Source: Streptomyces decoyicus | GTDB lineage: Bacteria; Actinomycetota; Actinomycetes; Streptomycetales; Streptomycetaceae | DNA: 64,000 nucleotides | NCBI RefSeq assembly: GCF_019880305.1 | Contig: NZ_CP082301.1 | Span: 5,828,001 to 5,892,000, forward strand | Reading direction: 5' to 3' | Shown: positions 1 through 7,128 of the stretch, piece after piece | Position numbering within the stretch: the stretch's first letter is position 1 | Layout of the letters: each line of letters starts with the position of its first letter | Made by a program: the position numbers and the translations under genes | Notes under the pieces: generated by a model | Database searches by the model: none | What the model saw: only the letters and a program-made list of their open reading frames with translations | What the model was told of the DNA's origin: nothing

Positions 1-293
1 TCGAGGCGGCGGATCTGCGGATCGACGGTCCCTCGCGCCGCGCCTGGCGCGGAGAGCGGGAGCTGGAGCTGACCCGGACCGAATTCGAGCTGCTGGAGCT
101 GCTGGCCCGCAACGCCGGGATCGTCCTGGACCATTCGACGATCTACGACCGCATCTGGGGCTACGACTTCGGGCCCGGCTCGAAGAACCTCGCGGTGTAT
201 GTGGGCTATCTGCGGCGCAAGGTCGACGTCCCGGGCAGCCGCCCGCTGATCCACACGGTGCGCGGCGTCGGTTACGTGCTGCGGGAGGACTGA
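1..293 (+). CDS. OmpR-family response regulator, C-terminal part (5' end outside window)
   Basis: The frame is open from base 3 to TGA 291-293, giving 96 residues. They form the winged-helix DNA-binding half of an OmpR/PhoB-type regulator: an E-L-T-x-T-E-F-E-L-L-E-L-L helix, the recognition-helix region around YDRIWGYDF, and the closing HTVRGVGYVLRE wing. The receiver domain is off the window. The stop is one base before the ATG of the histidine kinase, so the two are almost certainly co-transcribed as a cognate pair (MprA/MprB-like by general architecture). The signal sensed is not evident. Confidence 0.93.
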   Translation, partial: EAADLRIDGPSRRAWRGERELELTRTEFELLELLARNAGIVLDHSTIYDRIWGYDFGPGSKNLAVYVGYLRRKVDVPGSRPLIHTVRGVGYVLRED

Positions 294-294
294 G

Positions 295-1842
295 ATGTCA
301 GGCCCCCGCGACCGCACCGGGACCGGTCCCGGCACCCGTCCCGGCCGTCGGCTGCGCGCCCGGCTGCGGAGCCGGCTGCGCTCCTGGCGGAGCGGCGGGT
401 CGGCCGCCTGGCTGCGCACCCGTAAGCCCGCCAGCCTGCGCACCGCGTTCGCGGTGGCGTTCGCGGCGGGGGCCGCTGCGGTGACCCTGCTCGTCGGATT
501 CCTCAGCTACGACGCGGCGGCCCGGCTGGTACGGGTCGACGAGAAGTCGGTGTTCTCGCAGGTCGTACGGGATCTGCGCAGCCAGGTCCAGGAGAAGCAG
601 TTCGTGCCGGCCGACTACACGAGCGCCGACCCCGACCACGACGGGCCGCGCGACGACCTCACCCGGCCCACCCGTACCGAGGTGCAGATCCTGGGCACCG
701 GCGGCCGGATCGTGGAGCCGGGGCGCCCGGCCCTCCCGGTCGGTGCCGCGGAACGCCGTATTGCCACCGACGCGCAGGCCGGCCGCGATACGGAGCGGGA
801 GGCGGACATCGGCGACGAGGAGTACCACGTCGCGACGGTGGCGCTCGGCGGCGGCCACGGTGCGGTGCAGGTCGCGCAGAAGTTCAGCGAGACCGAGGAT
901 CTGCTCTCCGCGCTCCAGCAGCGCACCGCCCTGCTGGCCGGCGGGGTCATCGCGCTGTCCGGTGCGGGCGGCTGGTGGCTGGCGCGCCGGATCACCGGCC
1001 GGCTGGTGCGGCTGACCTCGGTCGCCGAGAAGGTGGCGGAGCACGGGCGGCTGGACGTGCCGGTACCGGTGGCGGGGCGGGACGAGGTCGCCCGGCTCGG
1101 GCGGGCCTTCGACGACATGCTCGGCCGGCTGGCCAGCGCCGTCCAGGACCAGCAGCGCCTCGTCCAGGACGCCGGCCACGAGCTGCGCACCCCGCTGACC
1201 TCGCTCCGGACGAACATCTCGCTGCTCAAGCGCTTCGACGAGCTGCCCCCGGACGCCCGCGACGAGCTGCTGGCCGATCTGGCGGGGGAGGCCCGTGAAC
1301 TGAGCGATCTCGTCAACGAGCTGGTGGATCTGGCGGCCGGACAGCGCGACGACGACCCGCTCTCCGACGTGAGCCTGGCCGATGTCGCGGAGAAGGCGGC
1401 GGCTTCGGCCCGCCGCCGCACCGGCCGCGAGATCACCGTCCGGACCATCCGCCCTGCGGTGGTGGAGGGCCGGTCCGCCGCGCTGCACCGTGCGCTCACC
1501 AATCTGCTGGAGAACGCCGCCAAGTTCGACGCGGGCGGCACGGAGCCGATCGAGGTCCTCGTCACCGGCGCCCGCATCGAGGTCCTCGACCGCGGCCCCG
1601 GTATCACGGACGCCGACCTCGCCCGGGTCTTCGACCGCTTCTACCGGGCCGCGACGGCCCGCGGTCTGCCCGGCTCCGGCCTCGGCCTCGCCATCGTCCG
1701 CGAGATCGCCACCGCCCATGGCGGCCATGCCTTCGCCACCCGCCGTCCGGGCGGCGGCGCCACCCTGGGCTTCACGGTCGGAACGGGAAAGGACGACGGT
1801 CCGGGAGCCCGGCCCGCCACGGGGGCCGGGCCGGGCGCGTAG
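295..1842 (+). CDS. Two-component sensor histidine kinase (MprB-like architecture)
   Basis: 515 residues. An Arg-rich cytoplasmic N-terminus precedes a membrane segment at about residues 47-70, an extracytoplasmic sensor region to about 208, a second membrane segment at about 210-230, and a HAMP linker to about 278. The HisKA box reads AGHELRTPLTSL with phospho-acceptor His295, followed by a HATPase domain with N-box NLLENAAKF (from residue 403), DRGPGI and GSGLGLAIV. All catalytic motifs look intact. It starts one base after the response-regulator stop. The sensor region has no domain I recognise, so the ligand is unknown. Confidence 0.95.
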   Translation: MSGPRDRTGTGPGTRPGRRLRARLRSRLRSWRSGGSAAWLRTRKPASLRTAFAVAFAAGAAAVTLLVGFLSYDAAARLVRVDEKSVFSQVVRDLRSQVQEKQFVPADYTSADPDHDGPRDDLTRPTRTEVQILGTGGRIVEPGRPALPVGAAERRIATDAQAGRDTEREADIGDEEYHVATVALGGGHGAVQVAQKFSETEDLLSALQQRTALLAGGVIALSGAGGWWLARRITGRLVRLTSVAEKVAEHGRLDVPVPVAGRDEVARLGRAFDDMLGRLASAVQDQQRLVQDAGHELRTPLTSLRTNISLLKRFDELPPDARDELLADLAGEARELSDLVNELVDLAAGQRDDDPLSDVSLADVAEKAAASARRRTGREITVRTIRPAVVEGRSAALHRALTNLLENAAKFDAGGTEPIEVLVTGARIEVLDRGPGITDADLARVFDRFYRAATARGLPGSGLGLAIVREIATAHGGHAFATRRPGGGATLGFTVGTGKDDGPGARPATGAGPGA

Positions 1843-1895
1843 CACGGGGCGCCTGCCCTTCCCGACGGGCGCCTGCCCCTCCCGACGAACGACCG

Positions 1896-1979
1896 CGACG
1901 CGGTCAGCAGCCAGGCCGCGGCGCGCGGTGGCAGCGACTGCGCCGGCCGGCGGGCGGCCGGTACCGCGAGCAGCGGCAT
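1896..1979 (-). pseudogene. Possible N-terminal remnant of an M56 (BlaR1-like) metallopeptidase
   Basis: Just downstream of blaI on the same strand, a frame starting at ATG 1979 gives about 28 residues (MPLLAVPAARR... ending PPRAAAWLLTAS). They resemble the first membrane-proximal part of the M56 peptidases that usually follow blaI in Streptomyces. After that the frame continues as Arg/Gly-rich sequence with no HExxH peptidase core. The spot also contains a 20-bp imperfect tandem duplication (around 1846-1885). I infer a decayed blaR1-like gene; chance similarity is possible because the match is short and recalled from memory. Confidence 0.28.
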
Positions 1980-2004
1980 CAGCAGGGAATCCGAACGGCG
2001 AAGA

Positions 2005-2439
2005 TCACGCCCCGGCCCCGGCCCCGGGGCCGGGCCGCTGGCCGGTTCCCGTTCCCTCGGGGGCGCCGCCCTCCGCGCCCGCCAGAAGGGACCGCAGTAC
2101 CTGCTCGTCCTCACTGGTCAGCTGCGAGACGAAGCGGGCGAGCGCGGTGCCGCGGTCGTCCTGCTTGTCGAGCTCGCTGCGCATCCGCCGGGCGGTCAGC
2201 CCCGCGGAGTCCTGTATCGGCGAGTACGCGAACCCGCGGCCGGCCCGGGAGCGGGAGACCGCTCCCTTGTCGTGCAGCCGGGTCAGGATCGTGGTGACGG
2301 TGGTGCGCGCGAGCCGGCCGCCCAGCGCGCTCTGGACCTCGGCGGGGCTCAGCGGCCCCCCGGCCGCCCAGAGCGCCGCGAGCACGCTCGCCTCCAGCTC
2401 GCCTGAGGGGCGCCGCTGCACGGGTGATGTCTCCGACAT
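2005..2439 (-). CDS. BlaI/MecI/CopY-family transcriptional repressor
   Basis: 144 residues. The N-terminal winged helix (about residues 10-80) has the family pattern GELEASVLAALWAAGGPLSPAEV followed by ARTTVTTILTRLHDKGAV. A C-terminal dimerisation helix pair (RRMRSELDKQDD, then FVSQLTSEDEQVLRSLL) precedes a Gly/Pro/Ala tail. Family members bind dyads of the TACA/TGTA type and are released when a partner M56 protease senses beta-lactam damage. No intact protease gene is adjacent here. It is divergent from dedA with two matching dyads between them, so auto-repression and control of dedA are likely. Confidence 0.92.
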   Translation of the reverse strand: MSETSPVQRRPSGELEASVLAALWAAGGPLSPAEVQSALGGRLARTTVTTILTRLHDKGAVSRSRAGRGFAYSPIQDSAGLTARRMRSELDKQDDRGTALARFVSQLTSEDEQVLRSLLAGAEGGAPEGTGTGQRPGPGAGAGA

Positions 2440-2463
2440 GGAACGCCCCTTGACCTCTTCGTC

Positions 2464-2500
2464 GTCTACAGTTCAGTAGACCGTCTACGTAACTGTAGTC
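2464..2500. promoter_or_regulatory. Tandem BlaI-type operators between blaI and dedA
   Basis: Two 14-bp dyads of form CTAC-N6-GTAG occur at 2466-2479 and 2485-2498, with centres 19 bp apart. The first extends to GTCTAC/GTAGAC at 2464-2481. In addition CTACAGTT (2466-2473) is the exact inverse of AACTGTAG (2491-2498). They lie 25-61 bp upstream of the blaI start and 54-90 bp upstream of the dedA start. BlaI-family operators have this TAC/GTA dyad form. Assignment to the adjacent BlaI is inference. Confidence 0.75.
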
Positions 2501-2553
2501 GGTCGGGGCGGCCGGAAGCCGGCCCGCAACCCATTATGTAAGGGGCCGCCGAC

Positions 2554-3249
2554 ATGTCTGCCGCCGCCGCATTTCCGCAGGTGACAGCGGTCAACCAGGC
2601 CGTGAACGTGCTCGACGCCGGGTCGCTGCTGGCCGCGTTCGGCGCGCTGGGCGTCGCCGTCGTGCTCTTCGCCGAGACGGGGCTGCTGGTGGGTTTCTTC
2701 CTGCCCGGCGACTCGCTGCTGTTCACCGCCGGTCTGCTGTGCGCCCCGGGCACCGGCGGCGGGGCCCACCTCGCGCTGCCGCAGGTGCTCACGGCCGCTG
2801 CCGTCGGGGCGCTCGCCGGCTCCCAGGTCGGATTCTGGATCGGCCGGCGCGGCGGCCGCGCCCTGCTGGCCCGCAGCCGCGCCCGCCGGCTGCACGAGGG
2901 CGCCGCCCGCGCCGAGGCGCTCCTCGCCCGCTACGGCCACGCCAAGGCCCTCGTCCTGGCCCGCTTCGTCCCCGTCGTGCGCACCGTGCTGAACCCGCTG
3001 GCCGGCGCCCTGGGCGTGCCCGCCCGCACCTTCGCCCTCTGGCAGATCGCCGGCGGCCTGCTCTGGACCCTCGGCCTCACCCTCGCCGGCTACGCCCTGG
3101 GCTCGTCCGTACCGAACGTCGACCGCTATCTGCTGCCGCTGGTCGCCCTGGTGGTGCTGGTCTCGCTGGCCCCGCTCGCCGTCGAACTGCTCCGCTCCCG
3201 CAGGCGCCCGCACCAGGCGCCCGACCCCACCCCGCCGCCCGGCGCCTGA
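2554..3249 (+). CDS. DedA-family integral membrane protein
   Basis: 231 residues. The DedA (SNARE-associated) signatures are present: ETGLLVGFFLPGDSLLF near residues 36-52 and the R-F-x-P-x-x-R motif in ARFVPVVRTVLNPLAGALG. Re-entrant and transmembrane segments follow. Some DedA proteins act as undecaprenyl-phosphate flippases at the cytoplasmic membrane. ATG 2554 is preceded by AAGGGG. It heads a run with two PAP2 phosphatases on the same strand and is divergent from blaI. The neighbours favour a role in lipid-carrier recycling, but that is inference from context. Confidence 0.9.
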   Translation: MSAAAAFPQVTAVNQAVNVLDAGSLLAAFGALGVAVVLFAETGLLVGFFLPGDSLLFTAGLLCAPGTGGGAHLALPQVLTAAAVGALAGSQVGFWIGRRGGRALLARSRARRLHEGAARAEALLARYGHAKALVLARFVPVVRTVLNPLAGALGVPARTFALWQIAGGLLWTLGLTLAGYALGSSVPNVDRYLLPLVALVVLVSLAPLAVELLRSRRRPHQAPDPTPPPGA

Positions 3250-3338
3250 ACCACCGGCCCCCTCCGCACCACCGCCCCCTCCGCAGCACCGCCCCGGCCG
3301 CCGAGCCGCCGAGCATCCGAGCCGCCAAGGAGAACCCC

Positions 3339-3944
3339 GTGACCCACCTCGCCTTCGGGGGAGCCTCGATCGACGGCGGCCTGTATACCCGGATCACCTG
3401 GCTCGCCCGGCACACCCCGCACGAGCTCAACACCCTCATCACGTACGCCACCGACTACGGCCTCGCCCTCTTCGCCTTCCTGATGCTGACCGGCTGGTGG
3501 CGGGCGCGGACCCGCGACTCCGGCACCATGGCGACCGCGCTGGCCACCCCCGTCGTCGTGGTCACCGCCTTTCTCGTCAACGACCTCGCCAAGAGCCTCT
3601 TCGGCGAACCACGTCCCTGCCGGACGCTCCACGCCGTCACCATCGAGGTCTGTCCCGGGCCCGGCGACTGGTCCTTCCCCAGCAACCACTCCGCCCTCGT
3701 GGCGGCGGCCGCGGTCGCCCTGCTGCTGTGCGACCGGCAGCTGGGCCGGATCGCCGTACCGGCCGCGCTCCTGATGGCGGCCTCACGCGTCTGGGTCGGC
3801 GCCCACTACCCGCACGACGTCGCCGCCGGCCTGATCGTCGGCGCCCTCGTCGCCCGGGGACTCACCCCGCTCGCCCGCCGCGCGGCCCCCGCCGTCGACC
3901 GGATCCGCGCCACCCGGCTGCGCCCGCTGGTGGCCGCACGGTGA
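3339..3944 (+). CDS. PAP2-family phosphatase, BcrC-like (probable undecaprenyl-pyrophosphate phosphatase)
   Basis: 201 residues from GTG 3339 (AAGGAG upstream); longer in-frame extensions run through dedA and are not coding. All three PAP2 catalytic motifs are intact: K85-x6-RP (KSLFGEPRP), PSNH (residues 114-117) and SR149-x5-H156-x3-D160. Hydrophobic segments between them fit a five- to six-helix membrane phosphatase acting outside the membrane. Length and motif spacing resemble BcrC/YbjG undecaprenyl-pyrophosphate phosphatases. The gene follows dedA by 89 bp, and its stop overlaps the GTG of the next PAP2 gene. Confidence 0.88.
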   Translation: MTHLAFGGASIDGGLYTRITWLARHTPHELNTLITYATDYGLALFAFLMLTGWWRARTRDSGTMATALATPVVVVTAFLVNDLAKSLFGEPRPCRTLHAVTIEVCPGPGDWSFPSNHSALVAAAAVALLLCDRQLGRIAVPAALLMAASRVWVGAHYPHDVAAGLIVGALVARGLTPLARRAAPAVDRIRATRLRPLVAAR

Positions 3945-4696
3945 CGGCGTCCGAGCCGGGACCGGGCCCGCGGCCGCGGCCGTCACGGCCGGGCTCGGAG
4001 CCGGTTTCGCGCGCCGGGCCGCGGCGGCGCCCCCGTACGGCCCCGCTTCTCGTCCTCGCCGCGGTCTGCGCCGCGCTCTTCGCCGCCCTGGCGGTCACCG
4101 TGTCCGTACGGCACGGAGCCCCGGTCGCTCCCGAACGGGCGGCCCTCCGCTGGGCCGCCGCCCACCACGGGGAGCCGCTGCGCTCCATGGCCGGTGCGCT
4201 GACCGCCACCGGAACCGGGCCGGTCCCCTATCTGCTGGCAGTACTCGCCGGCCTGCTGGCCGGCCGGGACGCGGCGGGCCGGCTCCGCGCGGTGATCTGC
4301 ACCCTCGTCGTGCTCGCCGTCGGCCAGGCGATCCGTTACGGCCTGATGGAGCTGCTAGCCCGCCCCCGCCCGCCCGCCGTCGACTGGGCCGGGCGCGCCT
4401 CCGGCTACGCGTTCCCCTCCGGCCATGCCACCACCTCGGCGCTGGCGGCCGGAATCCTGGCCTGGGGCATCGCCCAACGGGCCCGGCCTTCCGTCGCCCG
4501 CACCTGGTACGTGGTGCTCGCCCTCTGGGCCGTCGGAGTCGGCCTCACCCGTGTCGCCCTGCGCCTCCACTGGCCCGGCGATGTCCTCGGGGGCTGGCTC
4601 CTGGCGGCGACCCTGCTGGCCCTCGCACTGCTCCTGGAGCCGTTCGCCTTCCCCCGCCGGGGCCGCTCCCGATGCGGGCCGGCGAGAGCCCCATAG
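3941..4696 (+). CDS. Second PAP2-family phosphatase with substituted motif-1 lysine
   Basis: 251 residues from GTG 3941, which overlaps the TGA of the upstream PAP2 gene (GTGA), implying translational coupling. A Pro/Arg-rich N-terminus precedes a first membrane helix (LLVLAAVCAALFAALAV). PAP2 motif 2 (FPSGHATTS) and motif 3 (TR-x5-H-x3-D, in TRVALRLHWPGD) are clear. In motif 1 the RPRP end is present but the expected lysine position is Met (MELLARPRP). This could mean altered activity or a different phosphate-contact residue. Broad lipid phosphatase is the safest call. Confidence 0.85.
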   Translation: MTASEPGPGPRPRPSRPGSEPVSRAGPRRRPRTAPLLVLAAVCAALFAALAVTVSVRHGAPVAPERAALRWAAAHHGEPLRSMAGALTATGTGPVPYLLAVLAGLLAGRDAAGRLRAVICTLVVLAVGQAIRYGLMELLARPRPPAVDWAGRASGYAFPSGHATTSALAAGILAWGIAQRARPSVARTWYVVLALWAVGVGLTRVALRLHWPGDVLGGWLLAATLLALALLLEPFAFPRRGRSRCGPARAP

Positions 4697-4878
4697 TGCC
4701 CATCCCCGCATATGCGCATTCCCATGAACAGCTGACGATCGGATCAGGTCTTCCCCAAGGCGGGCATGGACGCGTCCCGCGCCGAGCAGCACTGTCCTGA
4801 GGTGCCGTGACGACGGGAGCGATTCGGCCACCGGCGCCGCTCACGGCACGTACCGCCGCACCACCAGGGGGACCACCG
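4697..4878. other. Intergenic region, no gene seen
   Basis: 182 bp between the second PAP2 gene and the small Cys protein. A short GCATATGC palindrome lies near 4710. An upstream in-frame ATG at 4807 would lengthen the next protein by 24 Pro/Ala-rich residues, but it lacks the good ribosome site found at 4866-4872. Confidence 0.4.
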
Positions 4879-5181
4879 ATGAACCAGCCGCTCGACGCTT
4901 CACCGCCGCGCCCGTCAGCCGACGGGACCGCCGCGCCCGCCCCCCGCCGCTGCGCGGCCGCCGCCGCCAAGGACCCGACCCCCTGCGAGGGGCCGCGGGA
5001 GGCCGCCACTCTCGTCGACCGCCAGGGCAGGGAGGTCGCCGGCTGCGTCCACCACTGCGCCCGTCTGCTGGCCGGCCTCGAAGGCGCCCGCGTCCACCCC
5101 TTCGTCCCCACGAGCCAGGCCCTGGAGATCTACTCGCGGGCCCGCGAACTCCCGCCCTTCGCCTGGGAGATCGGCAGATAG
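4879..5181 (+). CDS. Small Cys/His-containing hypothetical protein
   Basis: 100 residues from ATG 4879, chosen because AGGGGGA sits just upstream. The N-terminal third is Pro/Ala-rich. A compact core follows with four cysteines and a CVHHC cluster (PCEGPREAATLVD, then GCVHHCARLLAG), ending in PPFAWEIGR. The Cys/His spacing could bind a metal, but no named domain is recognised. The gene is convergent with sdaA across a shared hairpin terminator. Its function is unknown. Confidence 0.6.
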   Translation: MNQPLDASPPRPSADGTAAPAPRRCAAAAAKDPTPCEGPREAATLVDRQGREVAGCVHHCARLLAGLEGARVHPFVPTSQALEIYSRARELPPFAWEIGR

Positions 5182-5236
5182 CCCGGACCGGCGGTCCCGC
5201 CTGCCCGTGCACCCGGCCCGACGGCTCACTCCCGGC

Positions 5237-5273
5237 GGGCGGAGGGCGCCCTTCCGGACATCGCCCTCCGCCC
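5237..5273. terminator. Bidirectional hairpin terminator between convergent genes
   Basis: A perfect 12-bp inverted repeat (GGGCGGAGGGCG at 5237-5248, CGCCCTCCGCCC at 5262-5273, 13-nt loop) lies between the stop of the small Cys protein and the stop of sdaA. It would serve both transcripts. Confidence 0.75.
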
Positions 5274-5278
5274 CTTCC

Positions 5279-6664
5279 TCAGCACTCGATGATGTTGACG
5301 GCCAGACCGCCCCGCGCCGTCTCCTTGTACTTGACGCTCATGTCGGCGCCGGTGTCCTTCATGGTCTTGATGACCTTGTCGAGGGAGACATGGTGGCGGC
5401 CGTCGCCGCGCAGGGCCATGCGGGCGGCGGTGACGGCCTTGACGGCGGCCATGCCGTTGCGCTCGATGCAGGGGATCTGCACGAGGCCGCCGACGGGGTC
5501 GCAGGTCAGGCCGAGGTTGTGTTCCATGCCGATCTCGGCGGCGTTCTCGACCTGCTCGGGCGAGCCGCCCAGGACCTCGGCGAGGCCGCCGGCGGCCATC
5601 GAGCAGGCGGAGCCCACCTCGCCCTGGCAGCCGACCTCGGCGCCGGAGATGGAGGCGTTCTCCTTGAAGAGCATGCCGATCGCACCGGCCGCGAGCAGGA
5701 AGCGGACGATGCCGTCCTCGTCGGCGCCGGGCACGAAGTTGATGTAGTAGTGCAGGACGGCGGGGATGATGCCGGCCGCGCCGTTGGTGGGTGCGGTCAC
5801 CACGCGCCCGCCCGCGGCGTTCTCCTCGTTCACGGCCATCGCGTAGAGGGTGGTCCACTCCATGGCGTGGGCGGTGGCGTCGCCCTCCGAGCGCAGCTGG
5901 CGGGCGGAGTGGGCGGCGCGGCGGCGGACCTTGAGGCCGCCCGGCAGGATGCCCTCGCGGGACATGCCGCGGGTGACGCAGGCCTGCATGACCTGCCAGA
6001 TCTCCAGCAGTCCGGCGCGGATCTCGTCCTCGGTGCGCCAGGCCTTCTCGTTCTCCAGCATGAGGGCGGAGATGGACAGGCCGGTGTCGTGGGAGAGGCG
6101 CAGGAGTTCGTCGCCGGTGCGGAAGGGGTGGGTCAGGGCGGTGTCGTCGGGGACGATCGGGTTCTCGCCGGCCACCGCGTCCTCGTCGATGACGAAGCCG
6201 CCGCCGACCGAGTAGTAGGTCTTCTCCAGCAGGGGCGCGCCGGCGGCGTCATAGGCGAAGAGCGTCATGCCGTTGGCGTGGTAGGGCAGGGCGCGGCGGC
6301 GGTGGAGGATGAGTTCGGTGGCTTCGTCGAAGTCGATCTCATGGGTGGTGCCTATTTCCGCCCCGAGCAGGCGCAGGCGCTTGGTGGTGCGGATGCGCTC
6401 GACCTCGTCGTCGGCGGATTCGACGTCCACGGTGCGGGGGGAGTGGCCTTCGAGGCCGAGGAGGACGGCCTTGGGGGTGCCGTGGCCGTGGCCGGTGGCG
6501 CCCAGGGAGCCGAAGAGTTCGGCGCGGACGCTGACCGTCTGGGCGAGCAGGCCGTCCTTCTTGAGGCGTCCGACGAACATCCGGGCGGCGCGCATCGGGC
6601 CGACGGTGTGGGAGCTGGAGGGGCCGATGCCGATGGAGAAGAGGTCGAAGACGGAGATGGCCAC
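5279..6664 (-). CDS. sdaA: L-serine ammonia-lyase (single-chain, iron-sulfur)
   Basis: 461 residues from GTG 6664 (AAGGGAG upstream), usual length for single-chain SdaA. The N-terminal beta domain carries FSIGIGPSSSHTVGPMRAA. The C-terminal catalytic domain has the iron-sulfur cysteines in GCQGEVGSACSMAAGG and CDPVGGLVQIPC, and a conserved C-terminal Cys (NIIEC). The enzyme deaminates L-serine to pyruvate and ammonia through a 4Fe-4S cluster in the cytoplasm. It lies downstream of glyA, so excess glycine converted to serine by GcvT/H and GlyA can be drained here. A 464-bp gap with hairpins suggests its own promoter. Confidence 0.95.
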   Translation of the reverse strand: MAISVFDLFSIGIGPSSSHTVGPMRAARMFVGRLKKDGLLAQTVSVRAELFGSLGATGHGHGTPKAVLLGLEGHSPRTVDVESADDEVERIRTTKRLRLLGAEIGTTHEIDFDEATELILHRRRALPYHANGMTLFAYDAAGAPLLEKTYYSVGGGFVIDEDAVAGENPIVPDDTALTHPFRTGDELLRLSHDTGLSISALMLENEKAWRTEDEIRAGLLEIWQVMQACVTRGMSREGILPGGLKVRRRAAHSARQLRSEGDATAHAMEWTTLYAMAVNEENAAGGRVVTAPTNGAAGIIPAVLHYYINFVPGADEDGIVRFLLAAGAIGMLFKENASISGAEVGCQGEVGSACSMAAGGLAEVLGGSPEQVENAAEIGMEHNLGLTCDPVGGLVQIPCIERNGMAAVKAVTAARMALRGDGRHHVSLDKVIKTMKDTGADMSVKYKETARGGLAVNIIEC

Positions 6665-7128
6665 GGAGGCTGACTCCCTTGTCTGCTCGTGGTGGACGGT
6701 GGAGCAATGGGGCAGGAGGTACGTTTCTGCGCCGTTGTTCGAGCGTAACGCGGACCCGGTCGGCTGCCGCCGGACGGAAACCGTCGGGTTCCCGGCGCCG
6801 CGGGTAACGCTCGGTGCCGGTGTGGATACGGCGCCGGGGCGGTGCCGGGCGGCGCACGGGTCCCGGCCTGTCGAGGAGGCCGGTCCGGCTCTGATCCGCC
6901 GGAGCGGGGCCCGGCCGCAAGGCCGCCTCCCCGTGGAAGGTCTGCTGCCCTCCGCCGCGTCGGCCATGCACGGGCGACCACACCGGAGTGCGCCGTGACG
7001 GCGCGGAAGCGGGGAGAAGAACGGGCACGCGGACAGCGAGCCCGGGACCGGGCGCCCCGGGCTCACCGGCTCGTTCCCTTCCTGGCCGCCGGTCGCCGAC
7101 GGCCAGGAAGGTCACTGCATGAGACGTG
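6665..7128. other. glyA-sdaA intergenic region with hairpins
   Basis: 464 bp without a supportable gene. It contains the glyA terminator (7077-7111) and a second inverted repeat GAGCCCGGG/CCCGGGCTC (7038-7046 and 7056-7064). The sdaA promoter must lie in 6665-7000 if sdaA is not solely read through, but I cannot pick out -35/-10 boxes. No glycine-aptamer signature is visible here. Confidence 0.45.
7077..7111 (-). terminator. Terminator of glyA
   Basis: A perfect 12-bp inverted repeat, CCTTCCTGGCCG (7077-7088) and CGGCCAGGAAGG (7100-7111), lies 18 bp beyond the glyA stop on the minus strand. Confidence 0.75.

Noticed and set aside
2739..3338. N-terminal extension of the first PAP2 phosphatase
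   Set aside because: The 200 upstream codons are Arg/Pro-rich and overlap dedA in another frame; GTG 3339 has AAGGAG and matches family length.
5207..6673. 488-codon plus-strand open frame opposite sdaA
   Set aside because: Gly/Ala/Asp-rich shadow; sdaA on the other strand has all catalytic cysteines.
6665..7128. Possible second glycine riboswitch before sdaA
   Set aside because: The GAATCTCTCAGG-type core and GCAAG segment are missing on both strands.
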